Assembly (NCBI GenBank): GCA_000733355.1
Contig: JNVV01000058.1
Location: 1 to 64,000, forward strand
Source of the DNA: Falciphora oryzae
Lineage: Eukaryota > Ascomycota > Sordariomycetes > Magnaporthales > Magnaporthaceae
Length of the DNA stretch: 64,000 bases
Direction of reading: 5' to 3'
Positions 21,850 to 31,948 of this stretch are shown piece by piece. A model generated the notes under the pieces. That model was not told the DNA's origin and did not search any database. It worked only from the letters and a program-made list of their open reading frames with translations. Positions within the stretch are counted from its first letter, which is position 1, and each line of letters begins with the position of its first letter. The translations under genes were made by a program, and so were the position numbers.

Positions 21850-23901
21850 CTATCCCCTTGAGTGCGGTTAACCACCCGACCGCCAAAAGCGGCTAGAGGA
21901 TCTGCAACGTACCCCTGTTTGTTGTTGTGACCCGTGCGGTACGTTTTACGGGAGCGCGTTGAAACTCGCCCGACGTAATTTTTGGTGTGAATCTAGCTGC
22001 ATCAGCTACGTTAGGCTTCAAAGCAACAGCAAAATGGAGCCTCTTCAACAGCCAGTTGAGGCTATTCCCGAGCCTACCGACGCCGGCACCGTAAGGCCGG
22101 CGGTCCCTCCCGTGCAATCTGCAGGCACCCACTTCGAGCCCTTGCAAATCCACGAGATTGATCCCGTCTTTGCCGGCCTCCCGGCGACTCCCCTTGAGCT
22201 TTTCCTTCTCTTTTTGCCTGGTTTTTTGGTAGAGAAATGGGTGTGCTGGACCAATGATTTTGAGCCGGGAAAGCCAGGGCCGGGCCCGGCAGAGAAGCAC
22301 GGGAAAAGTCGACGTTCTGATCGGTGGAAGCCTACCAACGTGGCGGAGGTTTATCTGCTGATCGGGATATTAATTTTTATGTCAGTTCATCCTGAAAAGG
22401 ATATGAAAACGTATTGGAAAACGACTGCAGAAGGGCCGGATTACGCATTTACTCGCCTGATATCTCGCGATCGCTTTGAGATATTGTATCGCCGCCTCCG
22501 GATTTGGTGCGAGGAATCGTTGCCGTCACCGCTAACACGCAAAGGAACCGCTGACGCCGCGGTTTTTCGTCGAGTCGATGAGTGGTCTAGACAGATCCAA
22601 GTCGTTAGTACAGATCTGTTGGCTGCGGGATCATTGGTGGTAGTTGACGAGGCGATGATCCGGTATACCAGCCGCAGTAAAGAGATTACGACGATACCTT
22701 TAAAGCCGATTCCCGTTGGCTTCCGCGTGTGGGTTGCTGCAACGAACTTTGGGTACTTTCTCAATTGGCTTTGGCACGTTAACGAGAGAGGGCCAGTCGA
22801 CTTGCTACCGCTGCCGCGCAAAGGAGAGGACGTACCGGAATCTCTGCTCAACAAGACCCAACAGGTTGTCTGGACTTTAATGCGACGCCTGCAGCAAAAG
22901 TGGCCAGCGCTGACGATTCACCTATTTCTCGACAATCTTTTCGGATCTCCGCAATTGTATCGGGCTTTGCGACGGCAAGGTATCGGCGCGACGGGCACGG
23001 CGGCCATGAACTCCGGGTTTTATCAGCCGCTGATTGAAGCCAAAAAGCGCGATAAAGTTGACGGTGCGATACCCTGGGGATCCCTTACGTCAGTGCTAAC
23101 GCCGGATTCAAAAGTCAATCAGATCGCGTGGAAAGATAACGGGCTCGTCACCTTCTTCTCAACCGTTTTTACCGGGCACGAGCAGGCCTTGCGAGCCTTC
23201 CGGAGGCGGCCCAAGAAGACCTCGAAGGCAGGGCGAGCCGCGCGCCGAGTTTTTGGCGACGATCCTGTGAAGGAATTGTTAATTCCGCCGGTAACTTGGG
23301 CCTACAACCACAATATGGGCGGGGTTGATCTCGGTGATCAGCTTCGATCTGGATGCGCGTTCGATCACCGGTATCGCAGAGGCTCGTGGCAGTCGCTCGC
23401 TTGGGGTTTTCTACTCCAAGTGATCTGCGTTAACACGTATATCTTGCAGCGCGACGGTCAGCCCTCCTTCCCTTCAATCGCCCCGCAGTCGGACTGGCGC
23501 CTCGCAGTCGCGCGGGCGTTGTTTGACAAGTACGGCGGCGAGGCGCGCTCTCGGAAGCGATCGGTTGCGGCTACGATTACTAGCGAAAATACGCCTATCA
23601 GCAAGCACTTTATGGTGCATAGAGGAAAGCGATCGGATTGCTCTGCTTGCAGAGGGGTGCAGAGGCTCACCAACAAAAAACGCGCGTTGGCGACTACCGA
23701 CGGCAACGCGATCAAGCCTCCTGGGCGGACGAGATACGGGTGCGAGTTTTGTGACGTACCGCTTTGTAACAACGACTTCTGCTGGTACCTTTACCACGGG
23801 CTGGATAAGGCGGAGTTGGAAGTACCGAAAAAATGAACGTTTTTATTGGCTGACGCGCGTAGGATCGGCGGTCGGGTGGTTAACCGCACTCAAGGGGATA
23901 G
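21850..23901 (+). mobile_element. Apparently complete piggyBac-type transposon
   Basis: Perfect 35-bp terminal inverted repeats (21850-21884 and 23867-23901, starting CTATCCCCTTGAGTGC) bracket one uninterrupted transposase gene. TTAA, the usual piggyBac target, lies symmetrically inside both repeats (21868-21871 and 23880-23883). The outer flanks show no obvious duplication. Either the true element is the inner TTAA-bounded unit in a palindromic flank, or this family has longer ends. A 131-bp MITE at 31818 shares the outer 14-16 bp of the repeat. The element is GC-balanced and shows no RIP stops. Confidence 0.8.
22034..23836 (+). CDS. PiggyBac-type DDE transposase (DDE_Tnp_1_7), 600 aa
   Basis: The predicted protein cuts and pastes its own element in the nucleus. 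The first ATG in frame is at 22034 (MEPLQQPVEAIPE). The N-terminal domain has WKPTNVAEVYLLIGILIFM, typical of the family. The likely catalytic aspartates are in VVVDEAMIRYTSRSK (first D), HLFLDNLFGSPQLY (second D) and YNHNMGGVDLGDQL (third D). The C terminus has a Cys-rich zinc-binding tail (CSACRGVQ, YGCEFCDVPLCNNDFCWYLYH), as in active piggyBac proteins. No stops or introns interrupt it, and the length is normal for the family. It lies between perfect terminal repeats, so it may be functional. A roughly 380-bp fragment of a related transposase lies at 35.6 kb. Confidence 0.9.
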   Translation: MEPLQQPVEAIPEPTDAGTVRPAVPPVQSAGTHFEPLQIHEIDPVFAGLPATPLELFLLFLPGFLVEKWVCWTNDFEPGKPGPGPAEKHGKSRRSDRWKPTNVAEVYLLIGILIFMSVHPEKDMKTYWKTTAEGPDYAFTRLISRDRFEILYRRLRIWCEESLPSPLTRKGTADAAVFRRVDEWSRQIQVVSTDLLAAGSLVVVDEAMIRYTSRSKEITTIPLKPIPVGFRVWVAATNFGYFLNWLWHVNERGPVDLLPLPRKGEDVPESLLNKTQQVVWTLMRRLQQKWPALTIHLFLDNLFGSPQLYRALRRQGIGATGTAAMNSGFYQPLIEAKKRDKVDGAIPWGSLTSVLTPDSKVNQIAWKDNGLVTFFSTVFTGHEQALRAFRRRPKKTSKAGRAARRVFGDDPVKELLIPPVTWAYNHNMGGVDLGDQLRSGCAFDHRYRRGSWQSLAWGFLLQVICVNTYILQRDGQPSFPSIAPQSDWRLAVARALFDKYGGEARSRKRSVAATITSENTPISKHFMVHRGKRSDCSACRGVQRLTNKKRALATTDGNAIKPPGRTRYGCEFCDVPLCNNDFCWYLYHGLDKAELEVPKK

Positions 23902-26334
23902 ACCTCCGTACGTCGCCTCGGGACGGACCGCGATCCGCGGTTCCACTGAAGCGCATGTGGCATCTCCACTTGACGCACGCTACGCGGTCGCGGTGACATC
24001 GTAGAAGACTCGTCGCATCCCGACCATGGGTGCTGGGACACGTCGACCGACAACTCATGCAAGGAACCATGACTGCCTCGGGGTCAGTCGTCGAAAATGC
24101 TCCGCCCCCGAACCTATTCCCGATCTGGATCCTCGACTCGCCAGTGGCCGTTTCTTGCCAACTAGCACACGCGCTTTCTCTTTAGAGCCGATCTTCCCCG
24201 TAAAAATTGTCCCCGCGATCCCATTAGCGCCGCCGATTGAAGCCCCTGTCAGCTTGCGTCAGCTGTGCCCAACCAAGATGGTGGCTGAGCTGTAGTCAAG
24301 TTTCTCGGAGGCGTCGTCACCCGCCTTGCACAACAGTCACGCTGATCCCAGGTATGGCCGCTTTGCAGACCGACAGCGGCCTACCGGACCTGCTGCGATG
24401 CTGTCCTGTCCGCCAGGTCAGCGGCCACCGCCGGCCGTCTTTCCTGCCTCTGCTGTTCCCAGGTCGATGACTGTGATGACCCTCGCGCGACTCGCCAACG
24501 TCACAACGACGATCGGCCGCAGCTTCAACCGCGACACCGCCATCCCCTGAATCTGTCCGGCTAGACGCTTGTATGTCGGGTGCGTCCTTTTGGCGTCGCG
24601 TCTCGCGGGCAGCAGGATCCCGTGGGCGCTACGCCGTGGCCCGGCGCGCGCCGTCTATATGCGTAGAACAAGCGCGGCACGGCAGCACAAACGACTACTA
24701 CCCCGGTGCTCTGGGCCCAGAACGATACTGGACAGCATGCACCCGGTTTTATGCAGTGTAGCTATGGAAGTCTCAAGGCTGATAGAATACTATCGAGCAC
24801 CCCTTGCCTTGTCGTGCCTAGGGTCGGTGGTCCGCGAGTCGGTGAGGACGAGACTTCCCGACGGGTAGCTGGTGTTTTCGATTTGAACGCGGGTGTTTCC
24901 AGCGAAGCTAGGATTATCGACCGCGCTTGACGCCACGTTTGTGCGTGTAGCTGTAAGTACTGGTGATGCCGATTGCGTCCTTCGCACGGACTGGGCGTGG
25001 AGTTTTCGTGGAGGTAAGGCGACGGCGCGGCGTCGAGCGGGTGTGACGTGGCATCGGCCAGGGGCGTACGGTGGACGGCTGGTGACTGATCGACGGCTTC
25101 GGACGAACACTCACGTCGAAAGCCGAAATCCGGGGGACCTGGGCTGGCTGCTGGAGGGCAGTGGTGCGGGCGGGGCCCTGCAGCCGCGTTTGATGCCAGG
25201 GCTTTCCCTACCAATCGTTGGCCCCATATGCGGCTCTTGTCCGAGCCGGGTCGACGACGCTGAAGACGTGGGCTCTGGAGCGCTAAAACCAGCGGGAATT
25301 GGCTCCACCAACCTGCCGTCGCCCATGACCGGACCGTGGTCAGGCACCGTTCCATCCGTGGGTAGTTGCGTTACGTCCATGGTACGGGGGAACGTAGAAT
25401 AATAGCATAGTTAGGATAAACGAACAACATCCTGTGCCATTGTCCACCGATGATCCTTGGTCCCTCGTACTTATGCCGATGTGGACCACCGACCTGCCCC
25501 GGCGTCAACAAATGTGCACGCCACACCGGGGTAAATCCTTCAGGGCTCTGCACGGCTCCCGTATTACAAAGGTGGCGGCCGAGCCCGCGCACTTCAAGGC
25601 CCAAGACTGCTGGAAACGTTGCACCATACCGGCGCGTACGCGAACGGATGAGGGACAGCTACGAGGCCGTAAAAGCCCAGCATCGTTACTGCAGCCAGAA
25701 ACGCCAAAACGCATCAGTATGTCGTTGAGCAAGTCGTAGGGCTTCCCACACACTACTTCCACTTCAAGGCGAGGGCAAGGAAGCTGGGCTTTATATGAGC
25801 ACCTATCGTAGTCGGAACAGGGAAATCCGCCTACTGCGTCCGCTCCCGCCACGTACGAGAGGCTCTCAAACCTGTTTTCCGTTACCCTTTGGAGCCATTG
25901 GACGAGTCCCTGCCCCAGATAATCGCCGGACTCAGATTTAGAAGAACAATAACAAGAGCCCTTCCTCGTTAAACACAAGCAGTGGTTAGGCGGACACAAC
26001 ACGTTGGTTGGGAGAACAGATATTACACACGTGAGTCGATAAAGGCGATTGTCTGTACGCCCGGAGGGCTGTTAAATAGGCGCTTTTCTCTAATCAGTGA
26101 GCGTACCTGCGTCGGTTACGGAGGGCATTTAAAAGGCTGCTGGAATATTTTGGTCTATTCAAGTCGCTAATAAATGTGGCATAAATTACCAGGAAACCCT
26201 ACGACCCTCAAGGGCAAAGAGATTAGGAAAAAAATATGTACATCCACTTGAAAGCAATAACCTTCTATCGAAAACACAATGTTCTTAATAAAAGCCAGCA
26301 TCCTCCGCTGTTCTATCCTCCTAATGTCCGAGAT
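23902..26334. other. 2.4-kb intergenic tract, no supported gene
   Basis: Several frames of 60-197 codons occur on both strands, but their composition is that of chance frames in GC-rich DNA (Arg/Pro/Ser-rich, no motifs, mutually overlapping). I see no splice-supported model or repeat here. Confidence 0.5.
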
Positions 26335-26592
26335 TTATTTAGTTATACTCCGTTCTGTCTAATTAGACCTCGGTCCCTCTTCTAGTGTACATGTAAAAAC
26401 CCTTGGCGGCGGGTCGCTAGCGGCCCGCCTCCTAGGTGGAAAAACCATGTCTGCTCTTCGTATACGGTGCTTCCTGTGTTGAACAGTGCTGCCGTCTGCT
26501 TTTCTTCACACGCCTGCTTTTTAAGGGTCTCTGCGCGAGAGCGTCCTTGTGATTGTGGGTGACTTAAGGAAAAGGTAGACTCAAGGAAAAGA
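26335..26592 (-). mobile_element. 5'-truncated member of the SINE family (copy C)
   Basis: On the minus strand it reads CACAATCACAAGGACGC...GAAGAGCAGACATGG... to CCGAGGTCTAATTAG, matching the end of copy B. A 13-bp direct repeat TAATGTCCGAGAT flanks it (26322-26334 and 26593-26605). The tRNA head is absent. Truncation at the 5' end with an intact target duplication is typical of target-primed reverse transcription. Confidence 0.75.
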
Positions 26593-26630
26593 TAATGTCC
26601 GAGATGTAACTTCGTAATTTTGCAGTATCT

Positions 26631-29600
26631 CTATAGCTCCGGAATTTGCAAGGTTTTTTGTGCCCCTCGGAACGCGTCTTGAAGCCGATCCCGATCTACC
26701 TGACCGGAGGGAACTGTTCTAAACCCCTCCGGACTCTCGATACAAATCTCGTCGTCCACATAGCAACTGAAATGTGCATCGAAGCTCGTCTCCAGCCAAG
26801 CCTTGTAGAAAGATTCGGCCTTTTGGATAAGGATATCTACTGATAGAGCCGCCTGGCTTGCGAGGGTTTCGACGGCGGCCCGCCGGACGTACGAATCCTC
26901 GTCCTCGAGCCGGCCTGTTATAGCCGCGAAGGCCGCTGGCGAAGAGGCCATCTGGCTTGCGAGGGCTTCGACGGCGGCCACCCGGACGTACAAATCCTCG
27001 TCCTCGAGCCGGTTTGTTATAGCCGCGAAGGCCGCTGGCGAAAAGGCCACCTGGCTTGCGAGGGCTTCGACGGCGGCCTCCCGGAGGAACCAGTTTTTAT
27101 CTTCGGACCGGCTTATTATAGCCGCGAAGGCCGCTGGCGAAGAGGCTACCTGACTTGCGAGGGTTTCGACGGCGACCCGCCGGAAATACGAATCCTCGTC
27201 TTTAAACCGATTTGTTATAACCGCGAGGGCCGCTGGCGAAGAGGCCACCTGGCTTGCGAGGGTTTTGACGGCGGCCAGCCGGACGTACGAATCCTCGTCC
27301 TCGAGCCGGCCTGCTATAGCCGCGAGGGCCGCTGGCGAAGAGGCCACCTGGTTTGCGAGGGCTTCGACGGCGGTCCGCCGGACGTACGAATCCTCGTCCT
27401 CGAGCCGGCCTGTTATAGCCGCGAGGGCCGCTGGCGAAGAGGCCACCTGGCTTGCGAGGGCTTTGACGGCGACCCCCCGGACGTCCTTGTTCTCGTCCTC
27501 AAGTCGACTGGTTATAGCCTCAACGGCCTTTGCCGGTAAGCCTTTAAATGGCTGGGGTATTCCAAGTGCTGCAATTTGTAAACGGGAAGAGATGCCGTTT
27601 TTCAGCCAGTTGGGCACTAGTTCTATGGCCACTGCCGAGACTTTTCGTAGCGCGGACAGGATTTCCACTTTTGCGTCCTCAGATCCTTCTTGAATGGCGT
27701 TCTCGAGGACCTGCTCTGGAAGTTCCATTTCGCTGGCCAATGACGGCCTTCCTCGGAAGCTGCATTCGAACAACACCCACCGTGACAACTGCTTTTCCAA
27801 GCCTGTTCGGAGGGGAGCGAAGCTCGTCGAACTGGTGGACGGCACCTCGTTCAAGCAGTGCATGACCAGCCGCTGGTGCGTGGGACCGAGAAGGTCACGC
27901 GGCTCGCCTACGATCGTGTGGAAAAAGTCGGAAAGTTGCTCTTCGTGATCGGTAGAAAACAAGCCGGCAACAAAACGCCAAAAGATGTCGTAGCGTGCGT
28001 TGTATTTGAAAGTCCGAAGAAATTTGGCGGGTTCGGTCGGCTTGCGTGTTCCGTTTGCAAGGTTCAGGCGGTCGAGTGCTTGTCCGGCTTTCCACTGCCT
28101 CACAAAATAGCGCGCCGCAAAGTACTCCTGGAATGTCAGGTGAAGAAAGTGGTAGTTTCGGTCGCGGTTCTTCGACGAAGGGTCTGATGTCCGGAGGAAA
28201 GAAACGCGTCCGAGCAGGCCGTCAAACGTGAGCTTCGAATCGCGATTCGCATGGCGAGGATTGAGGTGCTCGGATATAGCGTCGCGATGTTTCGGCTCGA
28301 AGTTGATGATATCGTTGTGCATTCCAGTGAAGGCAAGGACTTCAAGAAGAGAGCGCTCATCCTTGACAGACCGGCTGACGTCGCCCCGACGAGCGACCTG
28401 CATTTGGCCTTGGGACCGATTCCCCAGATTTACGGCATCCTTCCTCCATAAGCTTTCCTCAATGTCTGTGTAAACAGCTGTCATGGTCTCCGGAAGAGCT
28501 TTGCTTCGGGAACTCTCCCAGGTGTAGCAAAAGGCATCCAGCTGGATCGGGATCCGCACAAGACTTTGCATGAGCTGATGGCTTTGGAGAAACGATGTGA
28601 CCTCTTCGATCTTTACCGAATCGCATTTGCGCGTTTCACGATCGGTAAAGGCGTTTTCGACATACGCCTGTACTTGCTTCTGGTAGAAGCCGGCCGTTTC
28701 CAGTTCGAGGTCGAGAGGATCTAACTGGGCAGGAAGCATCGCGTTGGGGCGAGAAGTGATGATGACGTTTGGCTGATTCAAGAGCTCCTTGAGGAAAGCG
28801 GACATGTCACCGTCCAAGTCCTGTGACACTTCGTCCAGACCGTCGAGGATGAACAAAACCTTGCCGCTCTTGGGGTCCATTGAGGCGCGCCATAGTGCGT
28901 CGGCGAGTGTTATGCCTTCCGGGTGTTGAGAGAAGTATTCGTCGTAAAACAACTTTCCGAAGTTGTATCCGGCGGTCTGGCGTCCTTTGAGCTTCAGGTT
29001 CCGCAACGGCACCCAAAGCACGCGATCGAACAAATCCCCCCAGCTTGTGGCATGCCAACTTGTGCCATGCGTGAATTCATAGACAATCTTCTTGCATAGA
29101 GTAGTCTTGCCGACTCCTGCGCGTCCACGAATCAGGATCCGGCTTGGTCGTCTCGTTTGGCCGTCGCGCGTCTTGCGGATTTCAAAGAGGTTCGGCAGCG
29201 TAACTTCGACCCCCTCTTCCGTCGTCTCAAGCATCAATCGGGCGGGGAGCGAAAACGGGGAAGACCGTTGTGCTGTATCTCCTTCTGAGCAACTGGCACC
29301 ATCCCTGGGCTGCTCTATGATGGCCAGATTGATATAGCATTGGTCCATCGGCAGCAGGTCGCCCGACAGACGTTCAATCTCGACTTTTTTCAGGGAATAA
29401 TGCTTATTGCGTATCCAGACGTCTGCTTTCTGAATGGGCTGCCCGTTGCGGACCTCGCAAATAAGTATCTCCAGCACGCCCGCAACAGAAACGTATCCTG
29501 GGTCATCGGGTCCGCAAAACTTGTTCATCAGAACGTGCGGCCGGTCAAGGGGGAGAGGGTGTAGAACCCAGTGCAGAGTCGCGGAGGAGCTATTTACTAT

Positions 29601-30659
29601 CTGAGGTGTGTTAGCTCCCACCGAATACAATCCGAACACGACGACAGGAGCGGGAAGTCGACTGGGCCATCCTCGTACCGGTTGTCCTTGAGACAGAGAC
29701 GCAGGGAGCCAAGGGGCTATTTTGCGCGGAAGACTCGACTCGCCAGTCTCGTAGAAGGTGAACACACGGTCGGTGAGGTTGTTTTCTCGACAAAGATCGT
29801 AGAAGCTGCGCACGAGTTCGTCGAGCTTGAAAGTCGATTTGGCGTGCTCGAGCAGATTGGAGACTTTCTTGTCTCGGATCGAAGCCCAGGCCTTTAGACC
29901 GGGCTCGGCCCATTTTGCCACCTCTTGGAACGATGTACCCTGGAATGGCGTGGCAAGAAAGACGATGCCGCTTGTTGCTCGTTTCACGGAAAGATACTCG
30001 TGGCTAGCCATCGCCAGAGCTTTCATCAAGACGACGCCTCCGAGGCACGACGCGATGAAGACAATTGGCCGGTCGTCCTTTCCGCGGGAATCATTCGTCA
30101 CGGGAGGCCGACTTTTGATGCCAGCGAGCAGGAGCCGAGCAAACTCCTCGATTGTCTTTTGAATGAAGTCCGGCTGCTCGAAGAGGTCGGCCGGCCAGTC
30201 GCAGGTGAAGATCCGGGCCGTCGGAAACCGCTTGGGCAGCATGTGTGAATCTTGGAGCCAATTGACGCAGGCTCCTTTGGGTTCCCACACCCATGTGTCC
30301 GGCGACCTCGTGTCAAGGCCATGGATGGCAATAATGTCGATGTCTGTTGTGGTTTCGATTTCGGGAGAAGGGTAGACTTGGCAGAGATTGACGCCCTTCG
30401 CTTGTCGCGGGGACTGAGTCGAGGTATCTTGGGCGGGGCATTCAGAGCGGGAACCACCGCGGGCCGGAGGGGACGAAGCCGAACGAAGATGCGCGAGCCT
30501 GCGGAGCAAAAAGTACAAGATTATCGTCCCTCCGGCGAGGAAGGCGACCTGCCCGGCCCTGGCTGAGTTCATTGCTTCGCTGCTCGGAAGTTGAAGGGTA
30601 TTGACGGAGTCGTGCTCCCAGAACTCTGGCGTGGCGTCCACCCGCAAATACAATGGCAT
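26631..30659 (-). CDS. NLR-type receptor: hydrolase-like domain, NACHT, HEAT repeats
   Basis: Two exons (30659-29679 and 29600-26631). The 78-bp intron (29601-29678) has a GTACGA donor, GCTAAC branch and TCAG acceptor. It is a multiple of three and stop-free, so it could be mistaken for coding sequence. The spliced protein is about 1316 aa. A hydrophobic segment (residues 36-53, AGQVAFLAGGTIILYFLL) precedes a SesB/lipase-like alpha/beta-hydrolase domain (about 105-330; IIAIHGLD). Its nucleophile elbow reads FIASCLGG, with Cys where GxSxG enzymes have Ser. The NACHT has GRAGVGKTT and VLFILDGLDE (unspliced residues 512-520 and 601-610). Seven 33-aa HEAT-like repeats end the protein. The domain order is that of fungal NLRs linked to non-self recognition. 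The ligand is unknown. Confidence 0.85.
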   Translation of the reverse strand: MPLYLRVDATPEFWEHDSVNTLQLPSSEAMNSARAGQVAFLAGGTIILYFLLRRLAHLRSASSPPARGGSRSECPAQDTSTQSPRQAKGVNLCQVYPSPEIETTTDIDIIAIHGLDTRSPDTWVWEPKGACVNWLQDSHMLPKRFPTARIFTCDWPADLFEQPDFIQKTIEEFARLLLAGIKSRPPVTNDSRGKDDRPIVFIASCLGGVVLMKALAMASHEYLSVKRATSGIVFLATPFQGTSFQEVAKWAEPGLKAWASIRDKKVSNLLEHAKSTFKLDELVRSFYDLCRENNLTDRVFTFYETGESSLPRKIAPWLPASLSQGQPVRGWPSRLPAPVVVFGLYSVGANTPQIVNSSSATLHWVLHPLPLDRPHVLMNKFCGPDDPGYVSVAGVLEILICEVRNGQPIQKADVWIRNKHYSLKKVEIERLSGDLLPMDQCYINLAIIEQPRDGASCSEGDTAQRSSPFSLPARLMLETTEEGVEVTLPNLFEIRKTRDGQTRRPSRILIRGRAGVGKTTLCKKIVYEFTHGTSWHATSWGDLFDRVLWVPLRNLKLKGRQTAGYNFGKLFYDEYFSQHPEGITLADALWRASMDPKSGKVLFILDGLDEVSQDLDGDMSAFLKELLNQPNVIITSRPNAMLPAQLDPLDLELETAGFYQKQVQAYVENAFTDRETRKCDSVKIEEVTSFLQSHQLMQSLVRIPIQLDAFCYTWESSRSKALPETMTAVYTDIEESLWRKDAVNLGNRSQGQMQVARRGDVSRSVKDERSLLEVLAFTGMHNDIINFEPKHRDAISEHLNPRHANRDSKLTFDGLLGRVSFLRTSDPSSKNRDRNYHFLHLTFQEYFAARYFVRQWKAGQALDRLNLANGTRKPTEPAKFLRTFKYNARYDIFWRFVAGLFSTDHEEQLSDFFHTIVGEPRDLLGPTHQRLVMHCLNEVPSTSSTSFAPLRTGLEKQLSRWVLFECSFRGRPSLASEMELPEQVLENAIQEGSEDAKVEILSALRKVSAVAIELVPNWLKNGISSRLQIAALGIPQPFKGLPAKAVEAITSRLEDENKDVRGVAVKALASQVASSPAALAAITGRLEDEDSYVRRTAVEALANQVASSPAALAAIAGRLEDEDSYVRLAAVKTLASQVASSPAALAVITNRFKDEDSYFRRVAVETLASQVASSPAAFAAIISRSEDKNWFLREAAVEALASQVAFSPAAFAAITNRLEDEDLYVRVAAVEALASQMASSPAAFAAITGRLEDEDSYVRRAAVETLASQAALSVDILIQKAESFYKAWLETSFDAHFSCYVDDEICIESPEGFRTVPSGQVDRDRLQDAFRGAQKTLQIPEL
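26850..27545 (-). repeat. Seven near-identical 99-bp HEAT-like repeats
   Basis: Within the NLR gene, units of 33 residues such as PAALAAITGRLEDEDSYVRR repeat seven times with high DNA identity. Variation concentrates at a few positions: DSYVRR, DSYVRL, DSYFRR, NWFLRE and DLYVRV. High internal identity indicates recent repeat shuffling, as known for ligand-sensing repeats of fungal NLRs. Confidence 0.85.
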
Positions 30660-31290
30660 ACGTCGGACCGCCGACGGACCGCTTCCCAGGCAGAGACGTG
30701 CTCGTGCTCCTTGATAAAATGGCAGCGGATGGTCGACCGGATCGATCTCTTCTCGTCCGGGAACGAAATACGCAGTGACTGCTCTGAGGCGCCTTGATCC
30801 CGTGGTTGACGATGCTCGGAGTGCGGGGTGTCAGCGGCATGGATGTTGTAACCCGAAACGGTCTTGCGGGCTGCCCCCAAGGCGCAGGCTACTTTGTAGC
30901 CCTCGTGGGATGGTGGTTGGCGACGGATCAAGAGGGCGTCTGATACACAACTGCTTTTCGTGACGCGACGAAGTGTGAAATGCTTGGTTTGGGCCCGAGA
31001 CTGTCGTTGGGCTCCGCGGTGAAAGCCGCGTAGCGCCACGGCGCGTCTATATCCAATCATGTACCAGCCTATCAGGCTGCGCTGAAATCCGTAATCGCAG
31101 CCAGCCGGACGAGCTCTTCTAGGCGCACACGAATCCATCCAGCAAGACCCGTCAACAGTGTCAAGTCGCGTTAAGCACGAGGGACGACGTGTTTGTGGCT
31201 GCTCCCGATCGTGTCCGACAAGACGGCAGAAACGGAGGACAGACGCTTGGGCAACAGAGTCCGAGTTTCCATTGGGCCATGACACTCACA
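30660..31290. other. Intergenic, no supported gene
   Basis: A 238-codon minus-strand frame (30569-31285) overlaps the NLR start in another frame and has no motifs, so I do not accept it. The tract probably holds the NLR promoter. Confidence 0.5.
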
Positions 31291-31421
31291 CCTTTCCGGT
31301 ACACTTACCGGCCGACGGCATCACTACCACCCGCGGCGCTTACAACGCCCCGGCGTTTTTACGCCCTACTGCAGATTGCTCGCCCACCAGCAAGGAGCGC
31401 CGGAACGAGGCCCGACTCCCG
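31291..31421 (+). repeat. Partial copy 2 of the tRNA-like repeat family
   Basis: It matches the upstream half of the family (CCTTTCCGG...ACTACCACCCGCGGCGC...CAACGCCCCGGCGTT...AAGGAGCGCCGG) and stops before the tRNA-like core. It shares about 45 bp of extra 5' sequence with copy 3 at 36.9 kb. Confidence 0.7.
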
Positions 31422-31817
31422 TCCTCCGAAATTGTTCGTAAACTAAATACGCGGCGAGTATCGCAGCCCGCGTACCGTCTGCTAATCTAGGTGTATATTT
31501 TATTAGGATTAATATTTGCATAAGCAATGCACTGCCATAATATGCCCTCGAACGAAGTTGGCGCGCCACTTCGCAATATTGCCGCATCCCCCGCCAAGGC
31601 AGACTCTCGCGACGGCACTCCAAAAGCCTTACCCCGCTTTCTTTCATTCCCGTTCTTTCGATGAGGCGGCGTATCACGCCCAGGAGCCAACGCCCGGTTA
31701 TTGAAGCACCCTGCTTCCATTCGATAGAAGCCATCCCTGCTGGTAGGGGCTTTTGCCAATCATGAAGTACAGGATGCTCAGCTTGCCGCAAGTCGCTCTG
31801 CGGTACAGAACCCCTCC
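31422..31817. other. Intergenic, no supported gene
   Basis: Overlapping frames of 60-190 codons on both strands have no motifs. Nothing else is recognised. Confidence 0.4.
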
Positions 31818-31948
31818 ATCCCCTTGAGCGCCGTTGGGCCCTTGCATGCGGATCTTTCCCTCTCGGCCGGTCACGTATTTTTATCGGGGATAAATTCTGG
31901 ATCCTTTTCCTATTTAGGAGCTTGTGGCCCAACGGCACTCAAGGGGAT
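31818..31948. mobile_element. 131-bp MITE related to the piggyBac ends
   Basis: Terminal inverted repeats of 23 bp (31818-31840 and 31926-31948; ATCCCCTTGAGYGCCGTTGGG) differ at one position. The outer part matches the start of the 35-bp piggyBac repeats at 21.85 kb. It is non-coding and probably mobilised by a transposase of that family. No clear target duplication is visible. Confidence 0.7.

Noticed and set aside
21868..23883. TTAA target duplication proving the piggyBac ends
   Set aside because: TTAA lies symmetrically inside perfect 35-bp repeats, so it cannot yet be told from part of the terminal repeat itself.
24762..25355. 197-codon minus-strand ORF
   Set aside because: Arg/Pro/Ser-rich chance frame overlapped by equal frames on the other strand, no motif or splice support.
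29601..29678. Coding insertion of 26 residues in the NLR
   Set aside because: Donor, branch site and acceptor fit an intron, and conserved sequence resumes at the exon edges.
30569..31285. 238-codon minus-strand ORF upstream of the first NLR
   Set aside because: Overlaps the NLR start in another frame and has no recognisable domain.
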